A stretch of 64,000 nucleotides of DNA from Thermobifida halotolerans (GCF_003574835.2 NZ_CP063196.1:3348001-3412000), one strand, 5' to 3'. Shown: positions 12,002 to 23,588, numbered from the stretch's first letter. Translations and numbers: made by a program. The notes: generated by a model from the sequence alone, not told the origin.

Positions 12002-13921
12002 TCAGTCGTTGGGTCCGACCGCGGTCTTCTGGACCTGCAGCAGGAACTCGGCGTTGCTCTTGGTCTTCTTCAGCTTGTCCAGGACGAGCTCCAACGCCTG
12101 CTGGGTCTCCAGGGCGTGCAGCACCCGACGGAGCTTCCAGATGATGTTGAGCTCCTCGGCCGACATCAGGATCTCCTCCTTGCGGGTGCTGGACGCCTCG
12201 ACGTCCACCGCGGGGAAGATGCGCTTGTCGGCGAGGCCCCGGCTGAGCTTGAGCTCCATGTTGCCGGTGCCCTTGAACTCCTCGAAGATGACCTCGTCCA
12301 TCCGCGAGCCGGTCTCGACCAGCGCGGTGGCCAGGATCGTCAGCGAGCCGCCGTTCTCGATGTTGCGGGCCGCGCCGAAGAACCGCTTCGGCGGGTACAG
12401 CGCCGTGGAGTCGACACCACCGGACAGGATGCGCCCGCTCGCCGGTGCGGAGAGGTTGTAGGCGCGTCCCAGACGGGTGATGGAGTCGAGCAGCACCACG
12501 ACGTCGAGCCCCATCTCGACCAGTCGCTTGGCCCGTTCGATGGCGAGTTCGGCGACGGTCGTGTGGTCCTCGGCGGGACGGTCGAAGGTCGAGTGGATGA
12601 CCTCGCCCTTGACCGTGCGCTGCATGTCGGTGACCTCTTCGGGCCGCTCGTCGACGAGGACGACCATGAGGTGGCACTCGGGGTTGTTCTGGGTGATCGC
12701 GTTGGCGATCGCCTGCAGCACCATCGTCTTACCGGCCTTGGGCGGGGAGACGATGAGGCCGCGCTGCCCCTTGCCGATGGGCGAGATGAGGTCGATGATG
12801 CGCGTGGTCAGGATGTTCGGCTCGCTCTCCAGGCGCAGCCGCTCCTGCGGGTACAGCGGCACCAGCTTGGAGAACTCGGGCCGGTTGCGCGCCCGCTCGG
12901 GCGGCATCCCGTTGACGCTGTCCAGACGGACCAGCGCGTTGAACTTCTCGCGCCGCTCGCCCTCGCGCGGCTGGCGCACCGCGCCGGTGATGGCGTCGCC
13001 CTTGCGCAGGCCGTGCTTGCGGACCTGGGCGAGTGAGACGTACACGTCGTTGGAGCCCGGCAGGTAGCCGGTGGTCCGCACGAACGCGTAGTTGTCGAGG
13101 ATGTCGAGGATGCCCGCGACCGGCAGCAGGACGTCGTCCTCGTTGATCACCGGCTCCTGGTCCTGACGGTCGCGGTTGCGGCGGTCACGGCGGTCGCGTC
13201 GGCGGCCCCGGCGGCGTCCGCCGCCCCCGCCGCCGTACTCGTCGTCCTCGCCGCCGTCGCCCTTGTGGTTGTTCTGCTGCTGGGGCTGCTGGTCCCCGCC
13301 GCCGTCCCGGTTGCGGTTGCGGCGGCGCTGGCGCCCCCCGCCCTGGCCGTTCTGGCCGTTCTGGGCGGGCTGTGTGGTCGTGCCCTGCTCGGTGTCGGCG
13401 GGCGACGCCGGGGGCGCGCTCCTGGCGGCCTCGGCGGTGTCGCCGCCCTCCGTCGCCTGCGGCTCCGCGGAGTCGTCGCCCCGTCTGCGGGAGCGGCGGC
13501 TGCGGGTGGCACGTTCGGGACGTTCGGCTTGTTCGGTCTTGTCCCCCGCGTTCGCAGCGGACTCGGCTGCCGCCGGAGCCTCGGTCTCGGCGCTCCCCTT
13601 CGGCGCTTTGGCGCCCGTGTCGGCGCTCTTCGCCGTCTTGGTCTTGGGGGCGCTGACCGGCCCGCCCTGCTTGGCTTCGATCGCTGCGATGATGTCGCTC
13701 TTGCGCATCCGGCCGGTGCCCGTGATTCCGAGGTCGGACGCCAGACGCTGCAGCTCCGTGAGCCTCAGCGCGGCCAGCCCGGTACCTCCGGAGCGGCTAC
13801 GGGACCGCGTTGACGCGCTCTTGCCGGCGGGGGGCGCGGCGTCGCCGACGTCCACTTTGGACGCGGTCGTGTTCTGCGTACCGACCGCCGCGTCCTGGTG
13901 GAGTTCGGTGGTGTCGCTCAC
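12002..13921 (-). CDS. rho: Transcription termination factor Rho with long Arg/Gly/Asn-rich insertion
   Basis: Hexameric RNA helicase that ends transcription. At 639 residues it is about 220 longer than the E. coli protein. Residues about 48-85 form the Rho N-terminal helical domain (LRLTELQRLASDLGI). Residues about 90-260 are a low-complexity insertion: first Ala/Glu/Ser-rich, then Arg/Gly/Asn/Gln-rich. The RNA-binding cold-shock domain follows (VAGILDILDNYAFVRTTGYL), then the ATPase core with Walker A PPKAGKTM. The GTG start has GGAAGGA upstream. Such insertions are known in actinobacterial Rho and are thought to add RNA contacts. Confidence 0.97.
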   Translation of the reverse strand: MSDTTELHQDAAVGTQNTTASKVDVGDAAPPAGKSASTRSRSRSGGTGLAALRLTELQRLASDLGITGTGRMRKSDIIAAIEAKQGGPVSAPKTKTAKSADTGAKAPKGSAETEAPAAAESAANAGDKTEQAERPERATRSRRSRRRGDDSAEPQATEGGDTAEAARSAPPASPADTEQGTTTQPAQNGQNGQGGGRQRRRNRNRDGGGDQQPQQQNNHKGDGGEDDEYGGGGGGRRRGRRRDRRDRRNRDRQDQEPVINEDDVLLPVAGILDILDNYAFVRTTGYLPGSNDVYVSLAQVRKHGLRKGDAITGAVRQPREGERREKFNALVRLDSVNGMPPERARNRPEFSKLVPLYPQERLRLESEPNILTTRIIDLISPIGKGQRGLIVSPPKAGKTMVLQAIANAITQNNPECHLMVVLVDERPEEVTDMQRTVKGEVIHSTFDRPAEDHTTVAELAIERAKRLVEMGLDVVVLLDSITRLGRAYNLSAPASGRILSGGVDSTALYPPKRFFGAARNIENGGSLTILATALVETGSRMDEVIFEEFKGTGNMELKLSRGLADKRIFPAVDVEASSTRKEEILMSAEELNIIWKLRRVLHALETQQALELVLDKLKKTKSNAEFLLQVQKTAVGPND

Positions 13922-14360
13922 TAAGGGTCCTTCCCAAGGAGCGGGCTGGTGCCGTCATGATGAACTGATCGGCCAGCCCGGTGGTGCGAACCGGCTGGGG
14001 CCGGGTCGGGCGTGCCCAACGTGGATGCCGGAACCGCTGCTGAACAACGAGTTTTTCACCCGATCGCGGCAGGCTCTGGACACAGCCAGACACTGGGACG
14101 ATGGGCTGGATGATGCTGCCCTCGGGCCATCCTGTCGTTCCTGCGCCAGGAAGCCGGGACTTCAGTGGGTTGGGCAGAGCCACGGACACGCCGCGGATTC
14201 GACACAGTGGCAACCGTGCGAAGCGCTCGCGGAACAGAGACCACTCGCGCGCAAGACGCGGAAAACACTGCGGCGGATGAGCACAGGCCCCGTGGTGGGG
14301 CATCTGGTGCTTCACCTAGCCTAACATCACCGGAGCCCACAGCTATTCCTCGACACAAGT
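13922..14360 (-). other. rho upstream leader, no supported gene
   Basis: This 439-base gap between thrB and rho has no convincing coding sequence. The minus strand carries a TAGGCT hexamer near 14320 that could be a -10 box. If so, the rho mRNA would have an untranslated leader of almost 400 bases. A long leader would fit autoregulation by Rho, as in other bacteria, but nothing here proves it. Confidence 0.35.
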
Positions 14361-15347
14361 CTATGAACGGGGAGAAGTGGCACGCACCCCTACCAGATTG
14401 ATTGCTAAGGGGCGTATGTGCCATTCAGTACCCGCTCGTCGCCGGATTGAATCAACCATCACGGTCTCGATTTGCGAGGGATCGCCGTGGCGGCCGCCCT
14501 CGGCGCCGGGAAGCCCCTCCCCCGCGTCGTGCCCCAGCACCAGCACGGTCGGTCCCGCTCCGGAGATCACCGCGGCCAGGCCGTCGCCGCGCAGGGACTC
14601 CACGAGCGCGGCGCTGGCGGGCATGGCCTCGGAGCGGTACGACTGGTGCAGCCGGTCCTCGGTCGCCTCGAACAGCAGCTCGGGGTGCTCGTGGACGGCC
14701 GCGACCAGCAGCGCGGCGCGCCCCGCCGAGAACGCGGCGTCGGCGTGCGGCACGGTCCCGGGGAGCAGCCCCCGCGCCCGTTCGGTGGACAGGCTCTGGT
14801 GCGGCACGCACACGACCGGCCGCACCCGCGGCGAGGGAGGCGTCGTCAGCGCCCGCCACGCCTTGGCACCGCGCCAGGCGATGGTGAACCCGCCGTAGAC
14901 GCACGGGGCCACGTTGTCGGGGTGTCCCTCGATGTCGGCCGCGGTCTGGAAGATCCAGTCCCGGTCGAGACGGCCGGTTCCGTCGCCGCCGTGCCCGGCC
15001 AGGACCGCCGCCGCCGTCACGCCCGCGACGATCGCCGACGCCGAGGAGCCGAGCCCGCGGCCGTGCGGGATCGCGTTGCGGCAGCGCAGGTCGACTCCCG
15101 GCATGGTCTGGCCGACGGCCTCGAACGCGGCGCGCATGGCGCGTACCACCAGGTGCGAGTCGTCGAGCGGCAGGGAGTCGGCGCCCTGCCCCTCGACCGC
15201 CACCGTGACGCCGCGGTCGTCGCGGACACGGACCTCGATCTCGTCGGCCAGCTCCAGGGCGAGTCCCAGGGCGTCGAACCCGGGGCCGAGGTTCGCGCTG
15301 GTGGCGGGGGTGCGCACGGTCACCGCGGCGGGATGCGGCTGAGGCAT
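14361..15347 (-). CDS. thrB: Homoserine kinase
   Basis: GHMP-family kinase that phosphorylates homoserine to O-phosphohomoserine, the fourth step of threonine synthesis from aspartate. 328 residues. The N-terminal TPATSANLGPGFDALG and the nucleotide-binding IPHGRGLGSSASAI are the family signatures, and a GAGPTVLVLG motif lies near the C-terminus. It follows thrC by 28 bases. Confidence 0.96.
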   Translation of the reverse strand: MPQPHPAAVTVRTPATSANLGPGFDALGLALELADEIEVRVRDDRGVTVAVEGQGADSLPLDDSHLVVRAMRAAFEAVGQTMPGVDLRCRNAIPHGRGLGSSASAIVAGVTAAAVLAGHGGDGTGRLDRDWIFQTAADIEGHPDNVAPCVYGGFTIAWRGAKAWRALTTPPSPRVRPVVCVPHQSLSTERARGLLPGTVPHADAAFSAGRAALLVAAVHEHPELLFEATEDRLHQSYRSEAMPASAALVESLRGDGLAAVISGAGPTVLVLGHDAGEGLPGAEGGRHGDPSQIETVMVDSIRRRAGTEWHIRPLAINLVGVRATSPRS

Positions 15348-15375
15348 TCAGTGACTCCGAACGGGGGGGGAGGGA

Positions 15376-16440
15376 TCAGGTCAGGCCGAGCGCGGCTGCC
15401 GCGGCCCGGGCGTCGACGGGGACCGTGACGGCCGAGGAGGCTCCGGCCAGCGCCCAGTCCGGGTCCTTGAGTCCGTTTCCGGTGACCGTGCAGACGACGC
15501 GGCTGCCCCGCTCGATCTGCCCGGCCTCGACCGACTGGAGCAGGCCCGCGACGCTGGCCGCGGAGGCGAGTTCGACGAAGACCCCCTCCTCGCCCGCGAG
15601 CATCCGGTAGGCGGCGAGGATCTGCCGGTCGGTGACCGAGTCGATCCTGCCGTCGGAGTCGTCGCGGGCCTTCTCCGCGAACCGCCAGGAGGCCGGGTTG
15701 CCGATCCGGATGGCGGTGGCGATGGTGCGCGGCTGGGCGACCGGGGCGCCGTTGACGATCGGCGCCGCGCCGCTGGCCTGGAACCCGAACATGCGCGGCA
15801 GCCGGGTGGCGGAGCCGTCGGAGTGGTACTCCTGGTAGCCCATCCAGTAGGCGGTGATGTTGCCCGCGTTGCCCACCGGCAGGCAGTGGACGTCGGGGGC
15901 GTCGCCCAGCGCGTCCACGATCTCGAACGACGCGGTCTTCTGCCCCTGGAGCCGGAACGGGTTGACCGAGTTGACCAGCGCCACCGGGTAGTCGATGGAG
16001 AGCTTGCGGGCCAGTTCCAGGCAGTCGTCGAAGTTGCCGTCGACCTGGAGGAGCCGGGCGCCGTGGACGAGCGCCTGGGCGAGCTTGCCCATGGCGATCT
16101 TGCCCTGGGGGACCAGGACCGCGCAGGTCATTCCGGCGCGCACCGCGTAGGCGGCGGCGCTGGCGCTGGTGTTGCCGGTCGAGGCGCAGATGACCGCCTT
16201 GGCCCCGTCCTCGGCCGCCTTGGAGATGGCCATGGTCATCCCGCGGTCCTTGAAGGAGCCCGTGGGGTTGAGGCCCTCGACCTTGAGGTAGACCTCGCAT
16301 CCGGTCAGCTCCGAGACCCGCGTGGCGGGTACCAGCGGCGTGCCGCCCTCAAGCAGGGTGACGACCGGGGTGTTCGCCGTGACGGGAAGGCGATCGCGAT
16401 ATTCCTCGACGATTCCTCGCCACGCCCGTGCCATGCTCAT
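15376..16440 (-). CDS. thrC: Threonine synthase
   Basis: PLP enzyme that converts O-phosphohomoserine to threonine. 354 residues, the short actinobacterial form. The PLP lysine lies in [15 protein letters not shown], and the substrate-loop motif [16 protein letters not shown] follows. A glycine-rich phosphate-binding loop ([12 protein letters not shown]) is also visible. Second of hom-thrC-thrB. Confidence 0.96.
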   Translation of the reverse strand: MSMARAWRGIVEEYRDRLPVTANTPVVTLLEGGTPLVPATRVSELTGCEVYLKVEGLNPTGSFKDRGMTMAISKAAEDGAKAVICASTGNTSASAAAYAVRAGMTCAVLVPQGKIAMGKLAQALVHGARLLQVDGNFDDCLELARKLSIDYPVALVNSVNPFRLQGQKTASFEIVDALGDAPDVHCLPVGNAGNITAYWMGYQEYHSDGSATRLPRMFGFQASGAAPIVNGAPVAQPRTIATAIRIGNPASWRFAEKARDDSDGRIDSVTDRQILAAYRMLAGEEGVFVELASAASVAGLLQSVEAGQIERGSRVVCTVTGNGLKDPDWALAGASSAVTVPVDARAAAAALGLT

Positions 16441-16657
16441 GACAGGGCCCTTTCGAGTGGTGTGACAGAGTGGACGGCCGGACGCCGCCGACGCCTCCGG
16501 CCGGGGTGAACGCCCGTCGGGCGGTCACGCACGATCTCGTGGTCCGCCCCCGATTTTAGGGCCCCCCGCCCCGTGGCGCGTATCGGGAGCCGGGCGTCCT
16601 CGCTGCTCGCACCGGCGGCGGCCGTCGTCCGCGGGCGGGGGCGTCGCTGTCGGCCGC

Positions 16658-17953
16658 TCATCGCGTGTCGCTGAAGGTCTCGACCCGCATGACGCTGGCC
16701 ACCGCGCGGACCTCGCCGTGGCCGCGCAACTGCTCCACGGTCCGGGCGAGCGCGGCGTCGGGCGCGGGGTGGCTGACGAGGACGAGCTGGGCGTCGTCGC
16801 CGAAGCCCTCCTGGCGGACGTTCTTGATGGACACCCCGTTGGCGGCGAACACCTCGGCGACGTTGGCGAGCACGCCGGGCCGGTCGGCGACGTCGAGCGA
16901 GACGTGGTAGCTGGTGACGGTCTCGCCCATGGGGTGCACGGGCAGTCCGGCGTCGGCCTGCCCGTCGGCCACGAAGGTGCGCGCCAGCCGGTTGCGGGCC
17001 ACCGCGACCAGGTCGCCCAGGACCGCGCTGGCGGTGGGGACACCCCCGGCGCCCGCTCCGTAGAACATCAGCCGTCCGGCGGACTCGGCCTCGACGAACA
17101 CCGCGTTGTAGGCCCCCTTGACGCTGGCCAGCGGGTGCTCGCGCGGCAGCATCACCGGGTGCGCCCGCACCCCGACGGAGGAGCCGTCGGCGGAGCGCTG
17201 ACAGATCGCCAGCAGTTTGACCACGCAGCCCATCGCCCTGGCGCTGGCGATGTCGGCGGCGGAGACCTCGGTGATGCCCTCGCGGTGCACGTCGGCGGCG
17301 GTCACGGAGGTGTGGAAGGCCAGGCGGGCCAGGATCGCGGCCTTGGCGGCGGCGTCGAAGCCCTCCACGTCGGCGGTCGGGTCGGCCTCGGCGTATCCCA
17401 GCGCCTGGGCCTCCTCCAGGGACTCGGTGAATCCGGCTCCGAGGGAGTCCATCCGGTCCAGGATGTAGTTGGTGGTGCCGTTGACGATGCCCAGCACCCG
17501 GTGGACGCGGTCCCCGGCGAGGGAGTCGCGCAGCGGGCGCAGCAGCGGGATCGCGCCGGCCACGCTGGCCTCGTAGTAGACGTCGACCTCGGCCGCGCGC
17601 GCGGCGGCGTGGATGGTCGCGCCGTCCTCGGCGAGCAGCGCCTTGTTGGCGGTCACCACGGACTTGCCCGTCTTGATCGCGGCGAGGATGAGCGACCGGG
17701 CGGGTTCGATGCCGCCGATGACCTCGACCACCAGGTCGATGTCGTCCCTGGTCACCAGGCCTATGGCGTCGGTGGTGAGCAGTTCGGGGGCCACGCCCGT
17801 GTCGCGCACGCGGTCCGGGCGGCGCACCGCGATGCCTCCGATCTCCAGAGGCGTCCCGATGCGGTCCGCGAGTTCGCGCGACTGCTCGTCGAGCAGCCGG
17901 ACCACTTCAGAACCCACAACGCCGCAACCCAGCAGCGCCACCTTCAGTGCCAT
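16658..17953 (-). CDS. hom: Homoserine dehydrogenase
   Basis: Reduces aspartate semialdehyde to homoserine, the branch point for threonine and methionine. 431 residues. An N-terminal Rossmann fold (VALLGCGVVGSEVVRLL) is followed by the catalytic domain (GIVNGTTNYILDRM, EAQALGYAEADPTADVEG). A C-terminal ACT domain (about residues 350-431, LDVADRPGVLANVAEVFAAN) is the usual site for threonine feedback. A 217-base gap separates it from thrC. Confidence 0.96.
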   Translation of the reverse strand: MALKVALLGCGVVGSEVVRLLDEQSRELADRIGTPLEIGGIAVRRPDRVRDTGVAPELLTTDAIGLVTRDDIDLVVEVIGGIEPARSLILAAIKTGKSVVTANKALLAEDGATIHAAARAAEVDVYYEASVAGAIPLLRPLRDSLAGDRVHRVLGIVNGTTNYILDRMDSLGAGFTESLEEAQALGYAEADPTADVEGFDAAAKAAILARLAFHTSVTAADVHREGITEVSAADIASARAMGCVVKLLAICQRSADGSSVGVRAHPVMLPREHPLASVKGAYNAVFVEAESAGRLMFYGAGAGGVPTASAVLGDLVAVARNRLARTFVADGQADAGLPVHPMGETVTSYHVSLDVADRPGVLANVAEVFAANGVSIKNVRQEGFGDDAQLVLVSHPAPDAALARTVEQLRGHGEVRAVASVMRVETFSDTR

Positions 17954-18033
17954 GAGGGGGTGACTCCCGTTTCTTCGTCCGTTGTCCGTGTCCGGACCCG
18001 TCCGCGCAGCGACCGGTCCGTTGGCGGCCGGGT

Positions 18034-19419
18034 TCAGCCTACGTCCAGCCGCAGCAGGTCCTCCTCGGTCTCCCGCCGCACCAGCGTGCGCGAGGCGCCT
18101 TCGCGGACCGCGACCACCGCGGGGCGCGGCAGGTGGTTGTAGTTGCTGGCCATGGAGTGGCAGTAGGCGCCGGTCGCGGCGACCGCCACCAGGTCGCCGG
18201 GGCGCAGGTCGGAGGGCAGGTACAGGTCGCGCACCACGATGTCGCCGCTCTCGCAGTGCTTGCCGACCAGGCGGGACAGCATGGGTTCGGCGTCGCTGTG
18301 GCGGGAGGCCAGCACGCAGGTGTACTCCGCACCGTACAGCGCGGTGCGGATGTTGTCGCTCATGCCGCCGTCGACGCTGACGTAGGTGCGGATGCCCTCC
18401 ACGTCCTTGACGGTGCCGACCTCGTACAGGGTGACGCCCGCCGGCCCGGCGACGGCGCGGCCCGGTTCCACGGCGATGCGCGGCATCGGCAGGTTCTGGG
18501 CGGCGCACTCGTGGGCGACGATCGACGTCAGGCTCTCGGCGATGGTCTTGGGCTCCAGCGGGTCGTCCTCGGCCAGGTAGGCGATGCCCAGTCCGCCGCC
18601 GAGGTCCAGTTCCGGCAGGAAGACGCCGTGCTCGGCGTGGATCTTGGTGAGGAAGGTGCTGAGGCGGCGCGCGGCGACCTCGAAGCCCGCGGTGTCGAAG
18701 ATCTGCGATCCGATGTGGGAGTGCAGGCCGACCAGACGGACGTGCTCGGAGGCGAGCAGGCGCCGCACCGCCTCGGAGGCGGCCCCGTTGCTCATGGCCA
18801 GCCCGAACTTCTGGTCGTCGTGCGCGGTGGCGACGAACTCGTGGGTGTGCGCCTCCACGCCCGTGGTGACCCGGACCAGGACCTCGGGGACGCGGCCCCG
18901 TTCGGCGGCCACCCGCTCCAGGCGGTCGATCTCGTCGAAGGAGTCGACGATGATCCGTCCCACGCCCGCCTCGACGGCGCGGGCCAGTTCGGCCTCGGAC
19001 TTGTTGTTGCCGTGCATGCCGATCCGCTCGGGAGGGAAGTCCGCGGCCAGGGCGACGGCGAGTTCGCCGCCGCTGCACACGTCGAGCTTGAGCCCCTCCT
19101 CGGCCACCCAGCGGGCCACGGCCTTGGTGAGCAGGGCCTTGCCCGCGTAGTAGACGTCGGCGTCGTTGAAGGCGAGCCGGTAGTCGCGGGCGCGGGCGCG
19201 GAAGTCCGCCTCGTCGATGACGTAGAGGGGGGTGCCGTGTTCGCGGGCGAGTTCGGTGACTCCGACGCCGCCGATGGTGATCTCGCCGCCGACCCGTGTG
19301 GCGGTGCGCGGCCACACGCGGGGGTTGAGGTCGAGCAGGTTCGCCGGCGGGTTGGGCGGGTGCTCCTCGGGCAGCACGTCCGCGTGGCGCGGTCCGGCGG
19401 GGTGGGCGTAGCGGCTCAT
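18034..19419 (-). CDS. lysA: Diaminopimelate decarboxylase
   Basis: PLP enzyme of the alanine-racemase-like fold that makes lysine from meso-diaminopimelate, the last step of the pathway. 461 residues. The PLP lysine is in [14 protein letters not shown]. Other motifs include [13 protein letters not shown], the glycine-rich [11 protein letters not shown], and the C-terminal Y-containing [12 protein letters not shown]. It begins the lysine/threonine part of the operon and is 78 bases from nrtL. Confidence 0.97.
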   Translation of the reverse strand: MSRYAHPAGPRHADVLPEEHPPNPPANLLDLNPRVWPRTATRVGGEITIGGVGVTELAREHGTPLYVIDEADFRARARDYRLAFNDADVYYAGKALLTKAVARWVAEEGLKLDVCSGGELAVALAADFPPERIGMHGNNKSEAELARAVEAGVGRIIVDSFDEIDRLERVAAERGRVPEVLVRVTTGVEAHTHEFVATAHDDQKFGLAMSNGAASEAVRRLLASEHVRLVGLHSHIGSQIFDTAGFEVAARRLSTFLTKIHAEHGVFLPELDLGGGLGIAYLAEDDPLEPKTIAESLTSIVAHECAAQNLPMPRIAVEPGRAVAGPAGVTLYEVGTVKDVEGIRTYVSVDGGMSDNIRTALYGAEYTCVLASRHSDAEPMLSRLVGKHCESGDIVVRDLYLPSDLRPGDLVAVAATGAYCHSMASNYNHLPRPAVVAVREGASRTLVRRETEEDLLRLDVG

Positions 19420-19497
19420 GGGCGGAACTCTCGGCTGGGTGGTGACAGGGCAGGGTCGACGCGCCGGCCTGGGCCGGGCGCTGCGCGATCGTGGCGT

Positions 19498-20664
19498 CTA
19501 CAGCCTTGTGGGCGCGGACACTCCGACGAGGGCGAGTCCCGCGTGCAGCACACCGGCGACGGCGGCGCAGGCGTCGAGTCGGGCCGCCGTGGTCTCGGCG
19601 CGGGGGCCGTGGGTGTCGGCGGCGCGTCCCGAGAGGACGTCGTGGGACTCCCACCAATCATGGTAGGCAGCGGCGAGGCCCTCCAGGTAACGCACCAGGA
19701 TATGGGGCTGGTTACGTCGCGTGGCGGCCTGGAGCGCGGCGGGGGCGTCGAAGAGTGCTCCCAGCAGTCTCTCGGCGGCCGGGTCGGTGAGGGCGGCCGT
19801 CTCCGCCTCGGTGAGGGTCCGGTGCGCGGGGGCGCGGGTCCGGCCGAGCGCCGCCGCCCACCGTTCGCAGGCGGTGCGGGCGTGGGCGTGGGCGTAGCGG
19901 ACGGCGAAGGCGGGGTTGGCGTGGGTGGCGCGCGCCCAGGCGCCGGGGTGTTCCGGCGTGGGCAGGGCGGGCAGGTCCGGTCCGGTGGTCTCGCCGGGCC
20001 TCACCTGGTCGGCGGCGCTGCGGCAGAAGGCGACGCGGGCTCCGGCGGTGCCGGTCAGGGCGAGCAGTCGGGCGGTCTCGCCCACGGAGGCGTCCTGCGG
20101 CACGTCGCGCCAGCCGGTCTCGGTCGGTTCGGCGAGTGCCGCGGCGACGTCGGCGGCCGTGGCGGTGCCGACGGCCAGCGCGAGGCGGCGGCGCGCGTCG
20201 GCGCGGGCCCAGGCGCGGGCCCCGGCCGGGTCGGGGGCGCGTTCCAGCGAGGACAGCGCCCATCCGGGCGGGAGGTCGGCGCGTCCGCTCCTCCGGTGCC
20301 GCGGGGGCAGGCCCAGCAGGTGGCCGCCGGGGTCGCCGGCCACGGCCGGGGCGAGCGCGGCGCGCGCGGCCGGGCGGAGTGCGACGGTGACGAATCCGGG
20401 GCCGTCGACGCGGGCGTCGACGACCTGCGGGCAGTGCCGCAGGCGCGCGGCGACGTCGGCGGCGAGGTCGCGGGCGTCGCGCCCGGTCGGTCCGGCCAGG
20501 CGCAGCGGCAGGGCGGAGGTGTACTCCCCCGGTGTGTTCGCCGAGCGCCGGGTGGGCGCGTCGGGCAGTTCCCCCGACGGGATTCCGGTCGCGGCCGCGC
20601 AGGCCCGGCGGAGGAGGCCGTCGAGTTCCCGGGGGGCGGCCGCGGCCGGTGCGGGTGCGGCCAC
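19498..20664 (-). CDS. nrtL: ArgS-related anticodon-binding protein without catalytic core (NrtL-like)
   Basis: 388 residues resembling the two ends of arginyl-tRNA synthetase joined together. The N-terminal part (to about residue 110) looks like the ArgS additional domain (VVDARVDGPGFVTVAL). The C-terminal part (from about residue 250) looks like the DALR anticodon-binding domain (NPAFAVRYAHAHARTACERW, then QPHILVRYLEGLAAAYHDWW). The Rossmann core with HIGH and KMSKS motifs is missing, so it should not aminoacylate. It sits directly before lysA, where Mycobacterium has argS. tRNA binding is inferred. Confidence 0.8.
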   Translation of the reverse strand: MAAPAPAAAAPRELDGLLRRACAAATGIPSGELPDAPTRRSANTPGEYTSALPLRLAGPTGRDARDLAADVAARLRHCPQVVDARVDGPGFVTVALRPAARAALAPAVAGDPGGHLLGLPPRHRRSGRADLPPGWALSSLERAPDPAGARAWARADARRRLALAVGTATAADVAAALAEPTETGWRDVPQDASVGETARLLALTGTAGARVAFCRSAADQVRPGETTGPDLPALPTPEHPGAWARATHANPAFAVRYAHAHARTACERWAAALGRTRAPAHRTLTEAETAALTDPAAERLLGALFDAPAALQAATRRNQPHILVRYLEGLAAAYHDWWESHDVLSGRAADTHGPRAETTAARLDACAAVAGVLHAGLALVGVSAPTRL

Positions 20665-20666
20665 GG

Positions 20667-21041
20667 TCAGACGGGGTCGGCGGAGGCCAGGCCGCGGACG
20701 ACGTCGATGAGCTCGGCCGGGTCGAAGGGCTTGGTGACAAACGCGTCCACCCCGATGCTGCTGCCCCGACGCCGGTCCGACTCCTGGGCGCGGGCTGTGA
20801 TGAGCACCACCTTCATCTCCCGCGTCGCGGCGTCCCCCTTGAGCCGTTCGGCGGTGATCCAGCCGTCCAGTCGGGGCATCATGACGTCCAGGGTGATCAC
20901 GTGGGGCGCCACCTGCCGCACGCGGTCCAGGCAGTCCTGCCCGTCCACGGCGGTGTGCACCTCGAATCCCTCCAATCTCAGGTTCAGGGCGATGAGCTGT
21001 CTGATCACCTCATCGTCGTCAACCACCAGCACGCGTCCCAT
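20667..21041 (-). CDS. Single-domain response regulator (CheY-like receiver)
   Basis: 124 residues, a receiver domain with no output domain. The acidic pocket (VLVVDDDEV), the phosphoacceptor Asp in HVITLDVMMPRLDG, the switch Thr (VLITARA) and the Lys of FVTKPFDP are all present, so it should be phosphorylatable. The stop lies two bases before the nrtL start, making it the first gene of the nrtL-lysA run. The start is uncertain: ATG (MGRVLVV) or a GTG four codons upstream. No histidine kinase is nearby. Confidence 0.88.
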   Translation of the reverse strand: MGRVLVVDDDEVIRQLIALNLRLEGFEVHTAVDGQDCLDRVRQVAPHVITLDVMMPRLDGWITAERLKGDAATREMKVVLITARAQESDRRRGSSIGVDAFVTKPFDPAELIDVVRGLASADPV

Positions 21042-21163
21042 CTCTTGTGTCACGGGCGCGACACTAGCGCCCCGCCCCCGTTTCCCGCGGGGAGATCGGC
21101 AAGCCCGATGATTAAGATCGCGCAACCCACTCACCGGCCCTGCTACAGTTGGGAACGCAGCGC

Positions 21164-21235
21164 GCCCCCTTAGCTCAGGGGATAGAGCAACGGCCTCCGG
21201 AGCCGTGTGCGCAGGTTCGAATCCTGCAGGGGGCA
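21164..21235 (+). tRNA. tRNA-Arg (anticodon CCG)
   Basis: A full cloverleaf of 72 bases. The acceptor stem pairs GCCCCCT with AGGGGGC, the D stem pairs GCTC with GAGC, the anticodon stem ACGGC/GCCGT holds the loop CTCCGGA (anticodon CCG, reading CGG), and the T arm is GCAGG-TTCGAAT-CCTGC. CCA is not encoded. A TACAGT hexamer at 21144-21149 is a plausible -10 box. A strong terminator follows 17 bases downstream. Confidence 0.97.
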
Positions 21236-21252
21236 CCCGATCGAACAACGAG

Positions 21253-21284
21253 AACCCCGGTGACCAGTGGTCCCGGGGTTTTGT
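21253..21284 (+). terminator. Rho-independent terminator after tRNA-Arg
   Basis: Inverted repeat AACCCCGG / CCGGGGTT with an 11-base loop, followed by a T-rich stretch (TTTTGTTG). Position and form fit termination of the tRNA-Arg transcript. Confidence 0.85.
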
Positions 21285-21433
21285 TGTGCGCGCGGTCCGC
21301 CACGGGGCGGCGGGGTGGGCAGGCGCGAAGCACCCCGGCCGCCCGCGCCTCCGCCTACGGGGCGATCGGAGGAGCATCCGGCACCACGGGGCCGGGAAGC
21401 CCGTGGTGCACGGCACCTCCCCAGTACAGGCAG

Positions 21434-21540
21434 GTGGAGGCGCGGGCGGGTCGGCGCCCGGGGCTTCTCCCCGCTCCTGCGCCAGCCCACCCCCCCTCCG
21501 GCGGGCCTCTCCTGCAACGCGTCTCGCCCACCCCCACGGG
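21434..21540 (+). repeat. Dispersed intergenic repeat, copy 1
   Basis: About 105 bases that align, with scattered mismatches, to the stretch at 55695-55800. Shared blocks include GGCGCGGG, GGGTCGGCGCC, TGCAACGC/CGCAACGC and CCCACCCC. The core (first 55 bases) also matches the minus strand at 31428-31481. It carries no reading frame of its own. Confidence 0.6.
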
Positions 21541-21632
21541 GCTGAGGTCTCACACCTCCCGGGTCGAGGCCATCCGAAACCCCCTCCCCCTCGGCTTCCC
21601 GGCACGGCCCCACGGCGGTCCCGGCCGGGGTC

Positions 21633-21655
21633 GACCGGGAGTCCTCTTCCCGGTC
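21633..21655 (-). terminator. Hairpin terminator of the esterase gene
   Basis: Perfect 8-bp inverted repeat GACCGGGA / TCCCGGTC with a 7-base loop, lying 14 bases beyond the esterase stop codon on the minus strand. There is no clear U tract, as is common in high-GC actinobacteria. Confidence 0.6.
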
Positions 21656-21668
21656 TTCCGGCTCCGGG

Positions 21669-23588
<1,920 letters not shown>

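Larger units (their letters stand above)
21285..21668. other. Intergenic stretch with hairpin, repeat copy and terminator
   Basis: No supported gene. It contains a perfect 10-bp hairpin (GCACCACGGG ... CCCGTGGTGC, 21381-21409), one copy of the dispersed GC-rich repeat (from 21434), and the terminator of the esterase gene near its right end. It separates the plus-strand tRNA gene from the minus-strand esterase gene, so transcripts converge here. Confidence 0.6.

Noticed and set aside
13797-14315. A minus-strand frame in the rho leader, considered as a Rho leader protein
   Set aside because: It overlaps the rho start, has no ribosome site and has a composition like non-coding DNA.
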